Origin: DASSUW01 sp963730535
GTDB lineage: Bacteria; Actinomycetota; Thermoleophilia; Solirubrobacterales; Solirubrobacteraceae
Assembly: GCA_963730535.1 (NCBI GenBank)
Contig: CAVSRU010000012.1
Location: 620,001-684,000 of the forward strand
DNA: 64,000 nt
Direction of reading: 5' to 3'
The notes below the pieces were generated by a model that did not search any database, had not been told where the DNA came from, and was given only the letters and a program-made list of their open reading frames with translations. The position numbers were made by a program, and so were the translations under genes. This document shows, piece after piece, positions 1 through 11,300 of the stretch. Positions within the stretch are counted from its first letter, which is position 1. Every line of letters begins with the position of its first letter.

Positions 1-815
1 CTGCTCGCCGACATCGGGCGACGCATGCGCCGCGAGCCCGACGACGTCGCGCTCATGCTGCCCTTCGAGGAGGTCGTCGAGGCGCTCGGGCGCACCGGCC
101 AGCACGACGTCGGCCTCCAGGTCGTGCCGCTCGACGCCATCGTCGGCACCGTGGACCGCGCGGTGGACTTCGACCGCGGCCTGCGGCCGACGTCCGCCCG
201 CCTGCGCAGCCGCTGGGAGCGGATCGCTTCGGCCCAGCGCCGCGGCGAGGCGCTCCCGCCGGTGTCGCTGTTCAAGATCGGCGACCTCTACTTCGTGCGT
301 GACGGCCACCATCGCGTCTCGGTGGCGAAGTCGCTCGGCCGCCAGGACATCGACGCCTACGTGACGGAGGTCACCACCCGGCTGCGCCTCGGGGAGGACA
401 CGCGGGTCTCCGAGCTGCCCCTCAAGGACCACGAGCGGCTGTTCCGCGAGCGCGTGCCGCTCCCGGCCGAGGCTCGGCGCCGCATCTCCGTCAACGACCC
501 GTGGCACTACGGCACGCTCTCGGAGGCGGTGGAGGCCTGGGGGTTCCGGGCGATGCAGAACCGCGGCACGTACATGGACCGCGGGGAGGTCGCCCAGCAC
601 TGGTTCGCGGAAGAGTACGAGCCGGTCGTCGAGCTCCTGCGCGCCGGCGACCTGATCGAGCGCGACGAGACGGAGACCGAGGCGTACATGCGCGTCGCCG
701 CCGACCGCTACCGCGTGCTGCGCACGCACGAGTGGAGCGACGAGGTGCTCGAGGAACTACGCCGCGAGGAGCGGCGGCGGCGGCGCAGGCGCCGCACGCC
801 GCCGCGCCGGGTTCG

Positions 816-819
<4 letters not shown>
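1..819 (+). CDS. ParB-like nuclease-domain protein, probably 5'-partial
   Basis: The frame is open to the window edge and reads sensibly upstream of the first ATG at 25, so the true start is probably outside the window. The middle of the protein holds a ParB/sulfiredoxin-type segment (FKIGDLYFVRDGHHRVSVAK), with the GxHR-like core that binds nucleotide in this superfamily. The C-terminus is an extremely arginine-rich tail, suggesting nucleic-acid contact. No parA lies beside it (the ParA at 19110 is far away), so this is an orphan ParB-like protein rather than a segregation ParB. Its stop codon overlaps the stop of the convergent ABC ATPase gene in a shared CTAG. The exact role is unknown. 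Confidence 0.75.
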
Positions 820-2003
<1,184 letters not shown>

Positions 2004-2020
2004 CTGGTCTCCCCTCTCCT

Positions 2021-2350
2021 CTAGTCGCGTGCCCCCGGATGGCCGTCGCCCGGCCATGGTGCCAGCACCAGCAGCAGGCGAGCGTCGCGCCTCGCCTGCA
2101 CCTCATGACGTTCCTGCGGATCGAATACTGCTGCAAAACCGGATTCGCCGCTGATCGACCCGCCCTCGCCCGTCACCTCGACCTCCCCGTCGATGACGAC
2201 GAGGTAGGCCCGTTCGTGCACCTGATGGTCGTTCAGAGACTCCCCCGCGGGCAGGTTGATGGCGATCGATCGGGCCTCGCCGCGAGCGGAATGCAGGATC
2301 TTGGGCTGGTGCGGCTCGACGTCGAGCGTGCGCAGATCCCAGTGCTCCAT
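2021..2350 (-). CDS. small cupin-domain protein
   Basis: A single-domain protein of about 109 residues with a cupin beta-barrel pattern: HQVHERAYLVVIDGEVEV (first cupin motif) and later FDPQERHEVQA (second motif). The histidines and glutamate could bind a metal, but no substrate is evident. Start choice is open. The ATG at 2350 gives MEHWDLRTL, whereas a GTG at 2386 overlaps the stop of the upstream sigma gene as GTGA and would couple translation to it, adding 12 residues. It lies 17 bp upstream of the ABC ATPase start on the same strand, so sigma gene, cupin and ATPase may be cotranscribed. Confidence 0.75.
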   Translation of the reverse strand: MEHWDLRTLDVEPHQPKILHSARGEARSIAINLPAGESLNDHQVHERAYLVVIDGEVEVTGEGGSISGESGFAAVFDPQERHEVQARRDARLLLVLAPWPGDGHPGARD

Positions 2351-2382
2351 CGCGCGATCGTATCCGCCCGCGAGACGCGGGG

Positions 2383-3207
2383 TCACGCCGCGTTGTCCCG
2401 CTGCTCCTCCGCCGCCTCGCGCAGCCGTACGACCGCCTGCCGGATGAGCCGCGAGACGTGCATCTGGGACACCCCGACGCGCGCCCCGATCTCGGACTGC
2501 GTGAGGTCCTCCGCGAAGCGCAGTCGCAGCACCTCGCGCTCGCGATCCGAGAGCACGCCGACCAGCCGCTGGATCGTCGCGACGTCCTCGGCGTGACCGA
2601 ACCCGGGGTCCTCGATGCCCATCGACTCGCCGAGGCCGCCCTCCTCGTCATCCTCGTCGCGCGACCGGTCGAGCGACACGGCCCGGTAGGCGCCGGCCGC
2701 CTCGCGGGCCTCGAGCACCTGCTCGACGCGGATCTGCATGTGCTCCGCGACCTCGGCGGAGGTCGGTGCCCGCCCGAGCTGGCGGGCCAGCTCCTCCGTC
2801 TCGCGCTCGACGCGGACCGCGAGCTCCTGGAGGTCGCGGGGAACGCGCACGGACCAGCCCTTGTCGCGGAAGTGCCGCTTGAGCTCGCCGAGGATGGTCG
2901 GCACGGCGAACGACGAGAAGGCGGTCGGGCGGTCCGGCTCGAAGCGGTCGATCGCCTTCAGCAGACCCAGCGACGCGACCTGGACGAGGTCGTCCAGCGA
3001 CTCGCTTCCGCGCTGGTAGCGGCGCGCGAGCTGGCGGGCGAGCGGCAGGAAGCGCTCGACGAGCGCCTCGCGAGCCTGCTGGTCGCCGTCGCGGTGATAG
3101 CGCGCGAGCAGCCGGCGGTCCTCGCGCGTGCGCGCCGCGCGATCCTCGGAGACGCGCGGAAGGTCCGCACTCGTCCCGTTGTTGCCCGGCTGTTCGATGC
3201 TGCCCAC
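2383..3207 (-). CDS. SigB/SigF/SigG-family RNA polymerase sigma factor
   Basis: A sigma-70 family factor of about 274 residues. Region 2 (LARRYQRGSESLDDLVQVAS, then LKAIDRFEPDRPTAFSSFA) and the segment ILGELKRHFRDKGWSVRVPR are hallmarks of the general-stress SigB/SigF group. Region 4 ends in a helix-turn-helix (LTQSEIGARVGVSQMHVSRL). A GTG at 3207 preceded by GGGGAAGGG is taken as start; the open frame further upstream is the shadow of the divergent ANTAR gene. No anti-sigma or anti-anti-sigma gene is adjacent, unlike many sigF loci. A candidate promoter of this class lies in front of the divergent gene. Confidence 0.9.
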   Translation of the reverse strand: MGSIEQPGNNGTSADLPRVSEDRAARTREDRRLLARYHRDGDQQAREALVERFLPLARQLARRYQRGSESLDDLVQVASLGLLKAIDRFEPDRPTAFSSFAVPTILGELKRHFRDKGWSVRVPRDLQELAVRVERETEELARQLGRAPTSAEVAEHMQIRVEQVLEAREAAGAYRAVSLDRSRDEDDEEGGLGESMGIEDPGFGHAEDVATIQRLVGVLSDREREVLRLRFAEDLTQSEIGARVGVSQMHVSRLIRQAVVRLREAAEEQRDNAA

Positions 3208-3273
3208 GCCCTTCCCCGTTCGCGGTAATGACCACCAGGGCGCCGGGGTGTAGGGCGCTCGCTCGCCGCAGCA

Positions 3274-3299
3274 GGTTTCAGGGCCGCAGCGCTGGTTAG
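3274..3299 (+). promoter_or_regulatory. candidate SigF-type promoter before the ANTAR gene
   Basis: GGTTT at 3274-3278 is followed after 15 bases by GGTTAG at 3294-3299. This matches the actinobacterial SigF pattern (GGTTT, 15-17 bases, GGGTA) with one mismatch in the -10 element. It ends 28 bp before the ANTAR gene start, and the divergent gene encodes a sigma factor of this class. Prediction only. Confidence 0.4.
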
Positions 3300-3327
3300 T
3301 GTAGTACGCGGGAGGCTGACCGACCGT

Positions 3328-3945
3328 ATGACGACGAGCGCCACCGGCAATCTCAAGGAGACGAGTCTTCGCGTCCTGATCGCGGACGAGAACGAGGCCG
3401 CTCTGCGCCAGCTTCACCGGATTTTGGAGGAGATCGGCCACGAGGTGACGCCGTACGCGGTCTCCGTCCGCGAGGCCGTCGAGCTGATCTCCCGCGAGTG
3501 CCCGCAGGTGGCGATCGTCGTGGTCCACCAGGACGACGAGCACGCGCTCGCGCTGATCGGCGAGGCCGTCGAGTACGCCGACGGTCCCGTGATCGCCCAG
3601 CTCCCGGACGCCAACGTCGAGTTCCTCTCCCGGGCAGCCGAAGCGGGCATCTCGGCGTTCGCCGAATCGACCGACCCGGACTCGATCCAGGGGACGATCG
3701 AGGTCGCGGTCAAGCGCTACCGCGAGGGCAAGCAGCTGCACGACAAGGTGGAGCAGCTCGAGGGCGCGCTGGAGCGGCGAGGGACCATCGAGCGAGCCAA
3801 GGGCATCCTCATGGAGCGCCACGACATCTCCGACACCGAGGCATTCGGGCTGCTGCGCGACCACTCGCGCGCCGGCGGGCGCCGGGTCATCGACGTTGCG
3901 CGCGCCGTGATCGACGGCCACGCGCTGCTGCCCAAGCGCCCGTGA
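3328..3945 (+). CDS. ANTAR-domain protein with degenerate receiver domain
   Basis: A 205-residue protein with an N-terminal receiver-like fold (RVLIADENEAALRQLHRIL) and a C-terminal ANTAR domain (about 136-200) including RRGTIERAKGILMERHDIS. ANTAR domains bind paired RNA hairpins and usually cause transcription antitermination. The receiver keeps an acidic DE pair near its start, but the beta-3 position expected to hold the phosphoacceptor Asp reads AIVVVHQDD, and the usual conserved lysine segment reads AFAEST, so classical phosphorylation is doubtful. GGGAGG lies 12 bases before the ATG. The stop overlaps the next gene's GTG as GTGA, indicating coupling to the YihY-family gene. Confidence 0.88.
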   Translation: MTTSATGNLKETSLRVLIADENEAALRQLHRILEEIGHEVTPYAVSVREAVELISRECPQVAIVVVHQDDEHALALIGEAVEYADGPVIAQLPDANVEFLSRAAEAGISAFAESTDPDSIQGTIEVAVKRYREGKQLHDKVEQLEGALERRGTIERAKGILMERHDISDTEAFGLLRDHSRAGGRRVIDVARAVIDGHALLPKRP

Positions 3946-4853
3946 GCCGCCGCCCCGGGGCGGTCCTCGAACCGGGCGACTTCAAGCGCGCGCTCGAGCG
4001 CTTCCAGAGGGACGAGATGAGCCAGTGGGCGGCCGCGATCACGTACTTCTCGATGCTGTCGCTGTTCCCGGCGCTGCTCGTCGGCGTCGCCGTGCTCGGC
4101 TTCTTCGGGCAGCAGGGGCTGATCGCCGACGCCGCGGACTACCTCAAGTCGGCGGGCGCTCCGCCGGAGACGGTCGACGCCGTCACCGCTGCGCTGGAGA
4201 GCGCGCAGTCCCAGCGCGGGACGGCGGCGGGAGCGCTCGCGATCGGCCTCCTGACCGCGCTGTACGGCGCCTCGGGGGCGTTCGGCTCGGTGACCGCGGC
4301 GCTGAACCGCGTGTGGCGGGTCGAGGAGGGCCGGAGCTTCGTGAGGCACAAGCTGCACGACGTCGGCTGGACGATCGTGCTCGTCGTGCTCGTGCTCGTC
4401 ACGTGCGTTCTGTTGTTCCTGGGCGGCGGGCTGGCCGGTGACGTGCTCGGCCTCGTCGGGCTGGGCGACACGGCGGCCGGCATCTGGCTGGTCGCCCGGT
4501 GGCCGGCGGCGCTGCTGTCGGCGATGCTGATCTACGCCGTCGTGTACCACGCCGCCCCCAACGTCGAGATCCGGCGCTGGCAGTACATCACCCCCGGCGC
4601 GGTGTTCGGCGTGCTGGCCTGGATCCTCGCCTCGGCCGCGTTCTTCATCTACGTCTCGACCTTCGCCACCTACGCCGCGACGTACGGGGCGCTCGCGACC
4701 GTGGTCGTGCTGCTCGTCTGGCTGTACCTGACGAACCTCGTGCTGGTGTTCGGCGCCGAGCTCAACGCGACGGTCGACCAGCGGCGCGCCCCGCACCTGC
4801 CGGACGACTACGACGGCCCGGTGCTGCCGCCCAAGGAGGAGGGCGGCGGCTGA
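3942..4853 (+). CDS. YihY/BrkB-family inner membrane protein
   Basis: A 303-residue polytopic membrane protein of the YihY/UPF0761 family (often mislabelled ribonuclease BN). Family features include FQRDEMSQWAAAITYFSMLS near the N-terminus, then about six hydrophobic segments and the conserved LYGASGAFGSV and PGAVFGVLAWI stretches. The charged C-terminal tail is short. The GTG at 3942 overlaps the ANTAR stop (GTGA), which decides the start. The 3' end overlaps the end of the convergent addA gene by about 46 bp. The molecular function of the family is not settled; envelope or transport roles have been proposed. Confidence 0.88.
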   Translation: MSRRPGAVLEPGDFKRALERFQRDEMSQWAAAITYFSMLSLFPALLVGVAVLGFFGQQGLIADAADYLKSAGAPPETVDAVTAALESAQSQRGTAAGALAIGLLTALYGASGAFGSVTAALNRVWRVEEGRSFVRHKLHDVGWTIVLVVLVLVTCVLLFLGGGLAGDVLGLVGLGDTAAGIWLVARWPAALLSAMLIYAVVYHAAPNVEIRRWQYITPGAVFGVLAWILASAAFFIYVSTFATYAATYGALATVVVLLVWLYLTNLVLVFGAELNATVDQRRAPHLPDDYDGPVLPPKEEGGG

Positions 4854-7800
4854 AGCGTGGCGCTCTCCGGCCAGGAGCACATGGCGGCCCGGCCGGGGCA
4901 GTCGCCACAGAGGTCGCGGTGAGGCGTCGCGGTGACGGGATAGCGGCCGTCGAGCAGTCCGGCGGCGAGGCCCGCGAGGTGCTCGGCCAGCGCGGGGGCG
5001 TCGGTGAACGTGGCGACGACCGGCTCGGCGGGGCGCTCGAGGAAGCAGTAGGCGACCTCGACGGTGGGCGCGCCGTCGCGCAGGGCGGCGAGCGCGTACA
5101 CGGTCCGCTGGGTCGCGTAGTCGCGCTCGACGACGTCGGCGGGAGCGGCCCCTTCGAGCCGGTCCGACTTGTAGTCGACGATCAGCACGCCGCCGTCGGG
5201 CTCGGTCGCGACGACGTCGAGGAAGCCGGTGACCAGCGGGCCGCCCCCGGCGACGTCGAGCGTGAACGAGAACGGGGCCTCGCTGCGGGTGCGCCGGGCT
5301 CGGGCGAGGCGGTCGCACAGCGGTGAGGTGACGAAGGCGGCGACGAGAGCGCGCACGTCCTCGAGCTCCTCGCGGCTCGGCGCGACGCCCCACGCCTCGG
5401 CGACCTCCGCGACCGTGTCGAGCGCGGGCGCGGCGGGCCGGGCGAAGTCGAGCTCCTCGAGCAGGCGGTGGACGAGCGAGCCGCGGACCAGCGGGTCGAG
5501 CCCGCCCACGGTGCCCCCGCCCGGGAACTCGTCGGGTGCCGGCGGCGGCACTCGCGCAAGGCCCAGCACGCGCTCGAGGTAGAAGCGGTAGCCGCAGCGG
5601 GCGTAGGCGCCGAGCGCGCTGTACGAGAGGCGCTGGGGGGTCGGCCGGGGCCGTGCTGGGGCGGCGGGGAGGACGGCCGGCGCGTCGGGGAGCGCGGTTC
5701 CGGGCGCGCCCGCGCGGGGCCGTCCGGCCGGGCTGAGCGCGGCGTGCGGCAGCACGGTCCCCAGCGTGTCGGGGGCGTTGACGCGGCACAGCAGCCGTGC
5801 GCCGTCGCGCTCGACGGCGGTCTCCGCCACGCTGGACCTCGCCGCCCAGCGCACGCAGGATCCAGTCGATCGGGGGGCCGCCGGGCCGGGGCGCGGGAAG
5901 CCGCTCGCGGTCGACGCCGCCGGAGAGGATCAGGCGCTCGCGGGCACGGGTCATGGCCACGTAGAAGAGCCGCCGCTCCTCCTCGTCCTCCGCCTGCTTG
6001 GCCTCCTCGGCGAGGCGCTCCCACGCCAGCGCGGGGATCGCGTCGCCGCCGCCGATCGGCGCCAGCCGCAGGCCGACCTCGCCGCCCGGACCGACGAGCA
6101 GGCGGTCGCGGACGGTCGCGGCGGCGCGGCCGAGGTCGGCGACGCAGACGACGGGGAACTCGAGCCCCTTGGCGCGGTGGATGGTCATCAGGCGCACCGC
6201 GTCGAGCCCGTCGGACTCGAGCGCGGCCTCGCCCTCGCGGGCCTCGGCGAGGTCCTGGGTGACCGCGTAGGCGAGGAAGCCGCGCAGGTCGGAGCCCTCG
6301 GCGCGCTCGTAGTCGCGCGCCAGGCGCATCAGCTTGCGCAGGTTGGCCAGCCGCCGGTCGCCGCCGCTGCGGGCCAGGATCGCGAGGTCATAGCCGGTCG
6401 CCACGACGGCGCGCTCGATCAGCGCCTCCGCCGGCGCGCGCTCAGCGCTGGGACGCTCGGCCGCGAAGAAGCGCGCGAACGCCTCCAGCCGCGCGCGCTC
6501 GGCCTCCGGGAGATGCCGCATCCAGCCGGCCGGCTCGGCGTCGCGCAGCGCGGCCCACGCGCCGCGGCCGCCCTCCCGCCCCGCCTGCGTGAGGAGGACC
6601 AGAGCGTCGGTCCCGACACCGCAGAAGGGCGACGCCAGCACGGCGAGCAGCGCCTCCTCGTCCTGCGGGTTGGCGAGCGCGGAGAGGTAGGCGATGCCGT
6701 CGCGGACCTGCTCCTGCGACCAGTAGCCGCGGCCGCCGACCACGTACGTCGGCAGCCCCTGCTCCTCGAGCGCCTGCTCCAGCAGGCGCAGCGAGCCCGT
6801 CGCGCGCACGAGGACGACGATGTCGCCCGGGCGCCTTCCGGCTTCGACCTCGGTGCGCAGCCGGTGCGCGACGAGCCGCGCCTCGGCCCGGCGCCACGGC
6901 TGCGAGCCGCCGCCCGCGAGGCCGACCGCCCGCTCGAGCTCCGGCTCGTCCCAGCCGCGCGTGTCGGTGATCAGCAGCTCGACGAGCGGGTCGCCGGCGG
7001 CGGGCGCTCCGTCCGGGTCGAACAGCCTCAGCGGCGCGTCCTCGGCGGCGGCGGCCGGTGCCGGGCCGCGCGGCGTGCCGGCCACGAGCGGGGCGAACTC
7101 GCTGCCCAGCTCGGGGGCGAACGCACCGTTCAGGACGTCGAGCAGCGGCGCCGCGGAGCGGAAGTTGTGGGTCAGCCGCCGCACGCGATCCGGGAGCCGC
7201 GCCCGGCGCTCGCGGAAGATCGTCACGTCGGCGTGCCGGAAGCCGTAGATCGACTGGAACTCGTCGCCGACCGCGAACAGGTTGTCGCGCTCCAGCGCCT
7301 CGAGGACGTCGAGCTGGAGGCGGTTCGTGTCCTGGAACTCGTCGACCATGATCATCGCGAAGCGCTCCGCCCACGACCGCCGGGCGTCCTCGTCCGCGAG
7401 CAGGTCGCGCACGCGCAGCTCGAGATCCGAGAAGTCGACGGCCGCGCGCGCCGTCTTCGCGGTCGCGTAGGCGGCGCCGAAGCGGTCCAGCAGCTCGTCG
7501 AGGAGCACAAGCGCCTCGCGCGCATGGTGGTCCGCGCACGCCGCCCGGTACGCCTCCCACGCCTCGCGATACTCGAGGCAGGCGGGATCGTCGAGCGCCT
7601 TCGCGCCGCTGCCGAGCTTCGCCGCGTCGAGGTCCCCGGGCCACGGCGTGCTCCCAGCCTCGGGAAGCACGAGCGCCGTCGAGCGCGTCCCGAGCCGCCG
7701 TGACCTTCTTCCCGTCCCCGGCCGCCCGGAGCGCGGCGGCCGCCGCGTCGCGCGCCGCCAGCAGCGCCGCCGGATCCGCCGGGCGCGGCGCGGGCGGATC

Positions 7801-8394
7801 GGGCAGGCGCGGGCGCGACTGCCCGCGGCTGCGCAGCGCCTCGTGGACGCCGGTGATCATCTCGCGCAGGCCGGGCCCGTAGGCGGCGGCGAGGTCGACG
7901 GCGGGTGCCCCGCGGGCGGCCGCCCAGGCGTCGAGCGCCACGTCGTACGCCTGCTCGGCGAGCCGCTGGGCGGCCGCCGCGTCGAGCACCGAGAAGCGAG
8001 GGTCGAGACCGGCGGCCAGCGGACGGGCGCGCAGCACGCGGGCGCAGAACCCGTGGATGGTCCCGATCCAGGCGGCCTCGGCTTCCCGCGCCGCTTCGAC
8101 CTCGCCGAGCGCCGTGAACCGCCGCCGGACCCGCTCGCGCAGCTCACCGGCGGCCTTCTCGGTGAAGGTGAGCGCCAGGATCGACCCGACCGCCACCCCG
8201 TCGTCGAGCACCGCCTCCACGAACCGCTCGACCATCACCGCCGTCTTCCCGGAGCCGGCGTTGGCGGCGAGCAGCGCCGACCCGCTGCGATCCGCGACCG
8301 CGGCCCGCTGGTCCGCGGTGAACGGGACGCCGGCGCGTGGCGGCATCTCGTCAGCCTCCGCCACGGGCTCGGGCGCCGGCGCCAGCGCGGTCAC
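4808..8394 (-). pseudogene. addA: AddA/UvrD-like helicase-nuclease, interrupted by two apparent +1 frameshifts
   Basis: Read across three frames, this encodes a complete AddA-like subunit of about 1,195 residues. The first frame (from GTG 8394) holds Walker A AANAGSGKT. The second (about 7668 to 5830) holds DEFQDTNRLQ, GDEFQSIYGFRHAD, TIHRAKGLEFPVV and YVAMTRARERLIL. The third (to 4808) holds the RecB-type nuclease motif GFLDVVATEPDGGVLIVDYK and a cysteine cluster CGDCPGRAAMC. Each junction (near 7668 and near 5830) is restored by removing one base, and the total length (3587 = 3 x 1195 + 2) agrees. With AddB it would process double-strand breaks. The GTG overlaps the addB stop as GTGA. Every catalytic motif is preserved, so sequencing error is at least as likely as a true pseudogene. 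Confidence 0.85.
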
Positions 8395-11300
8395 GCCGCA
8401 TCCTCGGCGACCGCTTCGCTGGCCCGGCAGATCGCGGGGTAGGCGCAGCCGCCCATCGGCGAGCACGCATCCGGGCACGCGCGGATCCGGCCGGCGCGCA
8501 GGTCGGCGGCGGCCCGGGCGGCAGTCTCGCGCGCCTCGTCGAGCGCAGCGTCGAACGTCTCGCCGTCGACGACGTCGCCGTTCACGTACCGGCCGGGCAC
8601 GTCGTCGCGGACGAGGCCCCGTGGGCGGACGTCGCGGTGCCCGACCGGTTGATAGAGCGCCCCGACCGGCTCGACGCCGAGCAGCTCGCGCGCCGCCAGG
8701 GCATAGAGCGCCACCTGGAGCTTGCGGTCGGCCACCCACCGGGCACCGGCCGAGACGGTGCGGCCCTTGTAGTCGCGGACGATCGCGCGGCCGGAGCCGT
8801 CGAGGTCGATGCGGTCGACGCGTCCGGCCACGCCGAGGCTCGTGCCGGGCAGCGGGAGCGGGCCGTGCTCGTCCTCGGGGCCGCCGAAGCTCCACTCGAG
8901 CCGGGCCGGCTCGAGCCCGGCGCCGCACTCCGCCTCGTGCCGGAGCAGGCGCCGCAGATCCACCTCCAGCTCGCGCAGCACCGCACGGGCGCGCGTGCCC
9001 GTCGCCTTGCGGCGCAGCTCGCCGATCGCCGCCTCCAGCTCCGCCAGCGCGGCGGGCAGCGAGTCCGGCGTCAGGCGCGCGGAGCCCTCCCGCTCGCGAA
9101 GGCCCCTCAGCGTCTGCTCCAGCACGGCGTGGGCGATCGAGCCGCGACGCATCGGCTCGGGGTCGGGCTCGGTCCGCCGCGGGCGCAGCAGGCTCTCCAC
9201 GAGCCACCGCACCCCGCAGCCGGCGAAGGTCTCGAGGCCGCGGGCGGCCTCGGTCTCGCGCGCCTCGAGCAGGGCCAGCACCTCGTCGCTGCGCGGCGAT
9301 CCGAGCGGCGGCGGGTCGGGCCGCTCCTCCTCGGCCGCGCGCGCCCGGCGCAGCTCGTGCGGCGTGGGCGCCGCCGCGGCCGGCCAGGTGACCTCGGACA
9401 GCAGCCGCCGGCCGCGCCGCTGCCACAGCTCGTCGGTGAGCAGCGCCCGCACGTCGTCGACGAAGGCGGACGGCTGCAGCGGGTCGCCCTCCTCGTCGGC
9501 CGAGCGGAACGAGAGGAACAGCACCTCCTCGGGCCGCGACACCGCGGCGTACAGCAGGTAGCGCTCGCGTGCGAGGACGTCCTCGTGCCGAGGCAGCACG
9601 AGCCCGCTCGCCTTCGCGAGGCTCGACCGCGCCGCGTCGTCGAGGAATGGCTCGGGCAGCGGGTGGCGGGGGAAGACGCCCTCCTGGAGCGCGCACACGA
9701 ACACGGCCCGGAACCGCCGCGCCCGGATCGCGAGCGGGTCCGCCACCAGCACCCCGCCGGGCACGGCCGGCTCGCGGACCGCCACCCCGCCGAGCGCCTC
9801 GAGCACGTCGGCGGCACCGCCCACGAGCTGCGGGTCCGAGGCGGCGAGCGCCCGCAGCTCCTCGGCCGCGCCGCGCACCGCCGCGGCCGCGCGCGCATCC
9901 GCGGCCTCGTCGGGCCCGAGCACGGCGGCGGCACGCCGATGGGGCGCCGTCCAGATCGCCTCCGCCTCCGCGACGAGCGCACCGAGGAGCGCATCGACGC
10001 CCGCGGCCGCCGCATCCGCCAGGCGATCGAGCGCGCCGGTCAGAGCGGCGTCCGTCTCCAGGAGGCGGAGGGCCTCGGTCGCGGTCTTGATCTCGCTCCG
10101 GCGGACGCGGGCTTCGAGGGCGTCCGCCAGGTCCGGGTCGTCGAGGCGGCCCGGGGTGCGCAGCCATGTGAGCAGGTCGCCGGCGTCGCCGCCGGACATC
10201 GCCGCGCGCGCGCCCGCGAGCACGCCGGCGCCGAGCCTGGTGCGCGACAGCGTGGGGCGCCGCTCGACGGTGACCGGCACCCCGTAGCCCTCGAGCACGT
10301 GGGTCAGGACGGGCGCCTCCTCGGCGCCTCCGCGCACGAGCACCGCGATGTCCTCCGGCAGCATCCCGGCGCCCATCAGCTCGAGCACCTCGGCCGCGAC
10401 GAGCTCGGCCTCGGCGCGCTCGCCGCCCGCCTCGAGGAGCCGGACGGCGCCGTTGGGCGGCTGGCGGGCGGGCGACGGCTCGAACAGGTTGCGCTCGAGG
10501 TGGTGGAGCGCGCCGCGGGCGGCCGGCGCGTAGTGCTCGGACCGGTCTGCCAGGAGCTCGTGGCGCTCGGCCAGCGGCTTCAGGAGCTCGACCGTCGCCG
10601 CCCGCCCGGCGAACGCCGCCCGGCCGGGCTCGTAGGCGAGCGCGACGCAGACGTCGGCGTGCCGCGCGAGCGTCTCGACGGCGTCGCGCTGGAGCGGCGT
10701 CAGGTCGTCGAACCCGTAGAGGAACACGGGCCGCCCGCCCCAGGCCTCCGGCTCCCGGCGCACGGCGTCGAGCGCCGCCCGGGCGAGCCCCTCCGCGTCG
10801 ACGACGCCGAGCCGCTCGAGCCGGCGGTGGTAGGCGCCGTAGAGCGCGCCGAGCTCGTGCGCGTGCGCCGGAGCCTCACCCGTGGCCACCCAGTCGCGGA
10901 CCGCCGCGACGAACCGCGCGGGACCGACGAGCGAACGCCCCAGCTCCGCGAACAGCTCACCGAGGGCGGCGGCGAACCCGGGCGCCGCGGCCGAGGCGGC
11001 CAGCGCGTCGAGCCGCGCTTCGGCGACCGTCGCCCGCAGCACCCGCTCGCGCGCGACGCGGCCGAGGCGCCGCTCCCGCACGCCGCCCGCCTCGGCGAGC
11101 AGGCGAATCAGCCGATCGAAGGTCACGACCTCGGCCCCGATCACGATCCCCTCGGTGGCCAACTCGCGCCCGTAGTGCTCGGCGTCGGCCGGAGTCGGCA
11201 CCACGAGCACGGGCCGCCGCGGCAGCGCGGCCCGGAAGCGCTCGAGCACGGCGCCCGCCTTGGCCGCGTTGGCCGGACCGGTGATCAGCGTGAGAGCCAC
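8391..11300 (-). CDS. addB: AddB-like helicase-nuclease subunit (exodeoxyribonuclease/recombination)
   Basis: A 969-residue partner of AddA. The C-terminal RecB-like nuclease is visible as GRVDRIDLDGSGRAIVRDYK. Cysteines AGCGVRW and CPDACSPMGGCAYPAIC are placed like the Fe-S cluster ligands of AddB nucleases. The N-terminal nucleotide-binding loop is degenerate: TGPANAAKAGAV replaces the usual GxxGxGKT, so this subunit probably does not hydrolyse ATP. Mid-region motifs such as VFVCALQEGVFPRH and YLLYAAVSRPEEVLFLS match the family. It is followed by addA with a GTGA overlap, a typical two-gene operon for double-strand break resection. Confidence 0.9.
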   Translation of the reverse strand: MALTLITGPANAAKAGAVLERFRAALPRRPVLVVPTPADAEHYGRELATEGIVIGAEVVTFDRLIRLLAEAGGVRERRLGRVARERVLRATVAEARLDALAASAAAPGFAAALGELFAELGRSLVGPARFVAAVRDWVATGEAPAHAHELGALYGAYHRRLERLGVVDAEGLARAALDAVRREPEAWGGRPVFLYGFDDLTPLQRDAVETLARHADVCVALAYEPGRAAFAGRAATVELLKPLAERHELLADRSEHYAPAARGALHHLERNLFEPSPARQPPNGAVRLLEAGGERAEAELVAAEVLELMGAGMLPEDIAVLVRGGAEEAPVLTHVLEGYGVPVTVERRPTLSRTRLGAGVLAGARAAMSGGDAGDLLTWLRTPGRLDDPDLADALEARVRRSEIKTATEALRLLETDAALTGALDRLADAAAAGVDALLGALVAEAEAIWTAPHRRAAAVLGPDEAADARAAAAVRGAAEELRALAASDPQLVGGAADVLEALGGVAVREPAVPGGVLVADPLAIRARRFRAVFVCALQEGVFPRHPLPEPFLDDAARSSLAKASGLVLPRHEDVLARERYLLYAAVSRPEEVLFLSFRSADEEGDPLQPSAFVDDVRALLTDELWQRRGRRLLSEVTWPAAAAPTPHELRRARAAEEERPDPPPLGSPRSDEVLALLEARETEAARGLETFAGCGVRWLVESLLRPRRTEPDPEPMRRGSIAHAVLEQTLRGLREREGSARLTPDSLPAALAELEAAIGELRRKATGTRARAVLRELEVDLRRLLRHEAECGAGLEPARLEWSFGGPEDEHGPLPLPGTSLGVAGRVDRIDLDGSGRAIVRDYKGRTVSAGARWVADRKLQVALYALAARELLGVEPVGALYQPVGHRDVRPRGLVRDDVPGRYVNGDVVDGETFDAALDEARETAARAAADLRAGRIRACPDACSPMGGCAYPAICRASEAVAEDAA

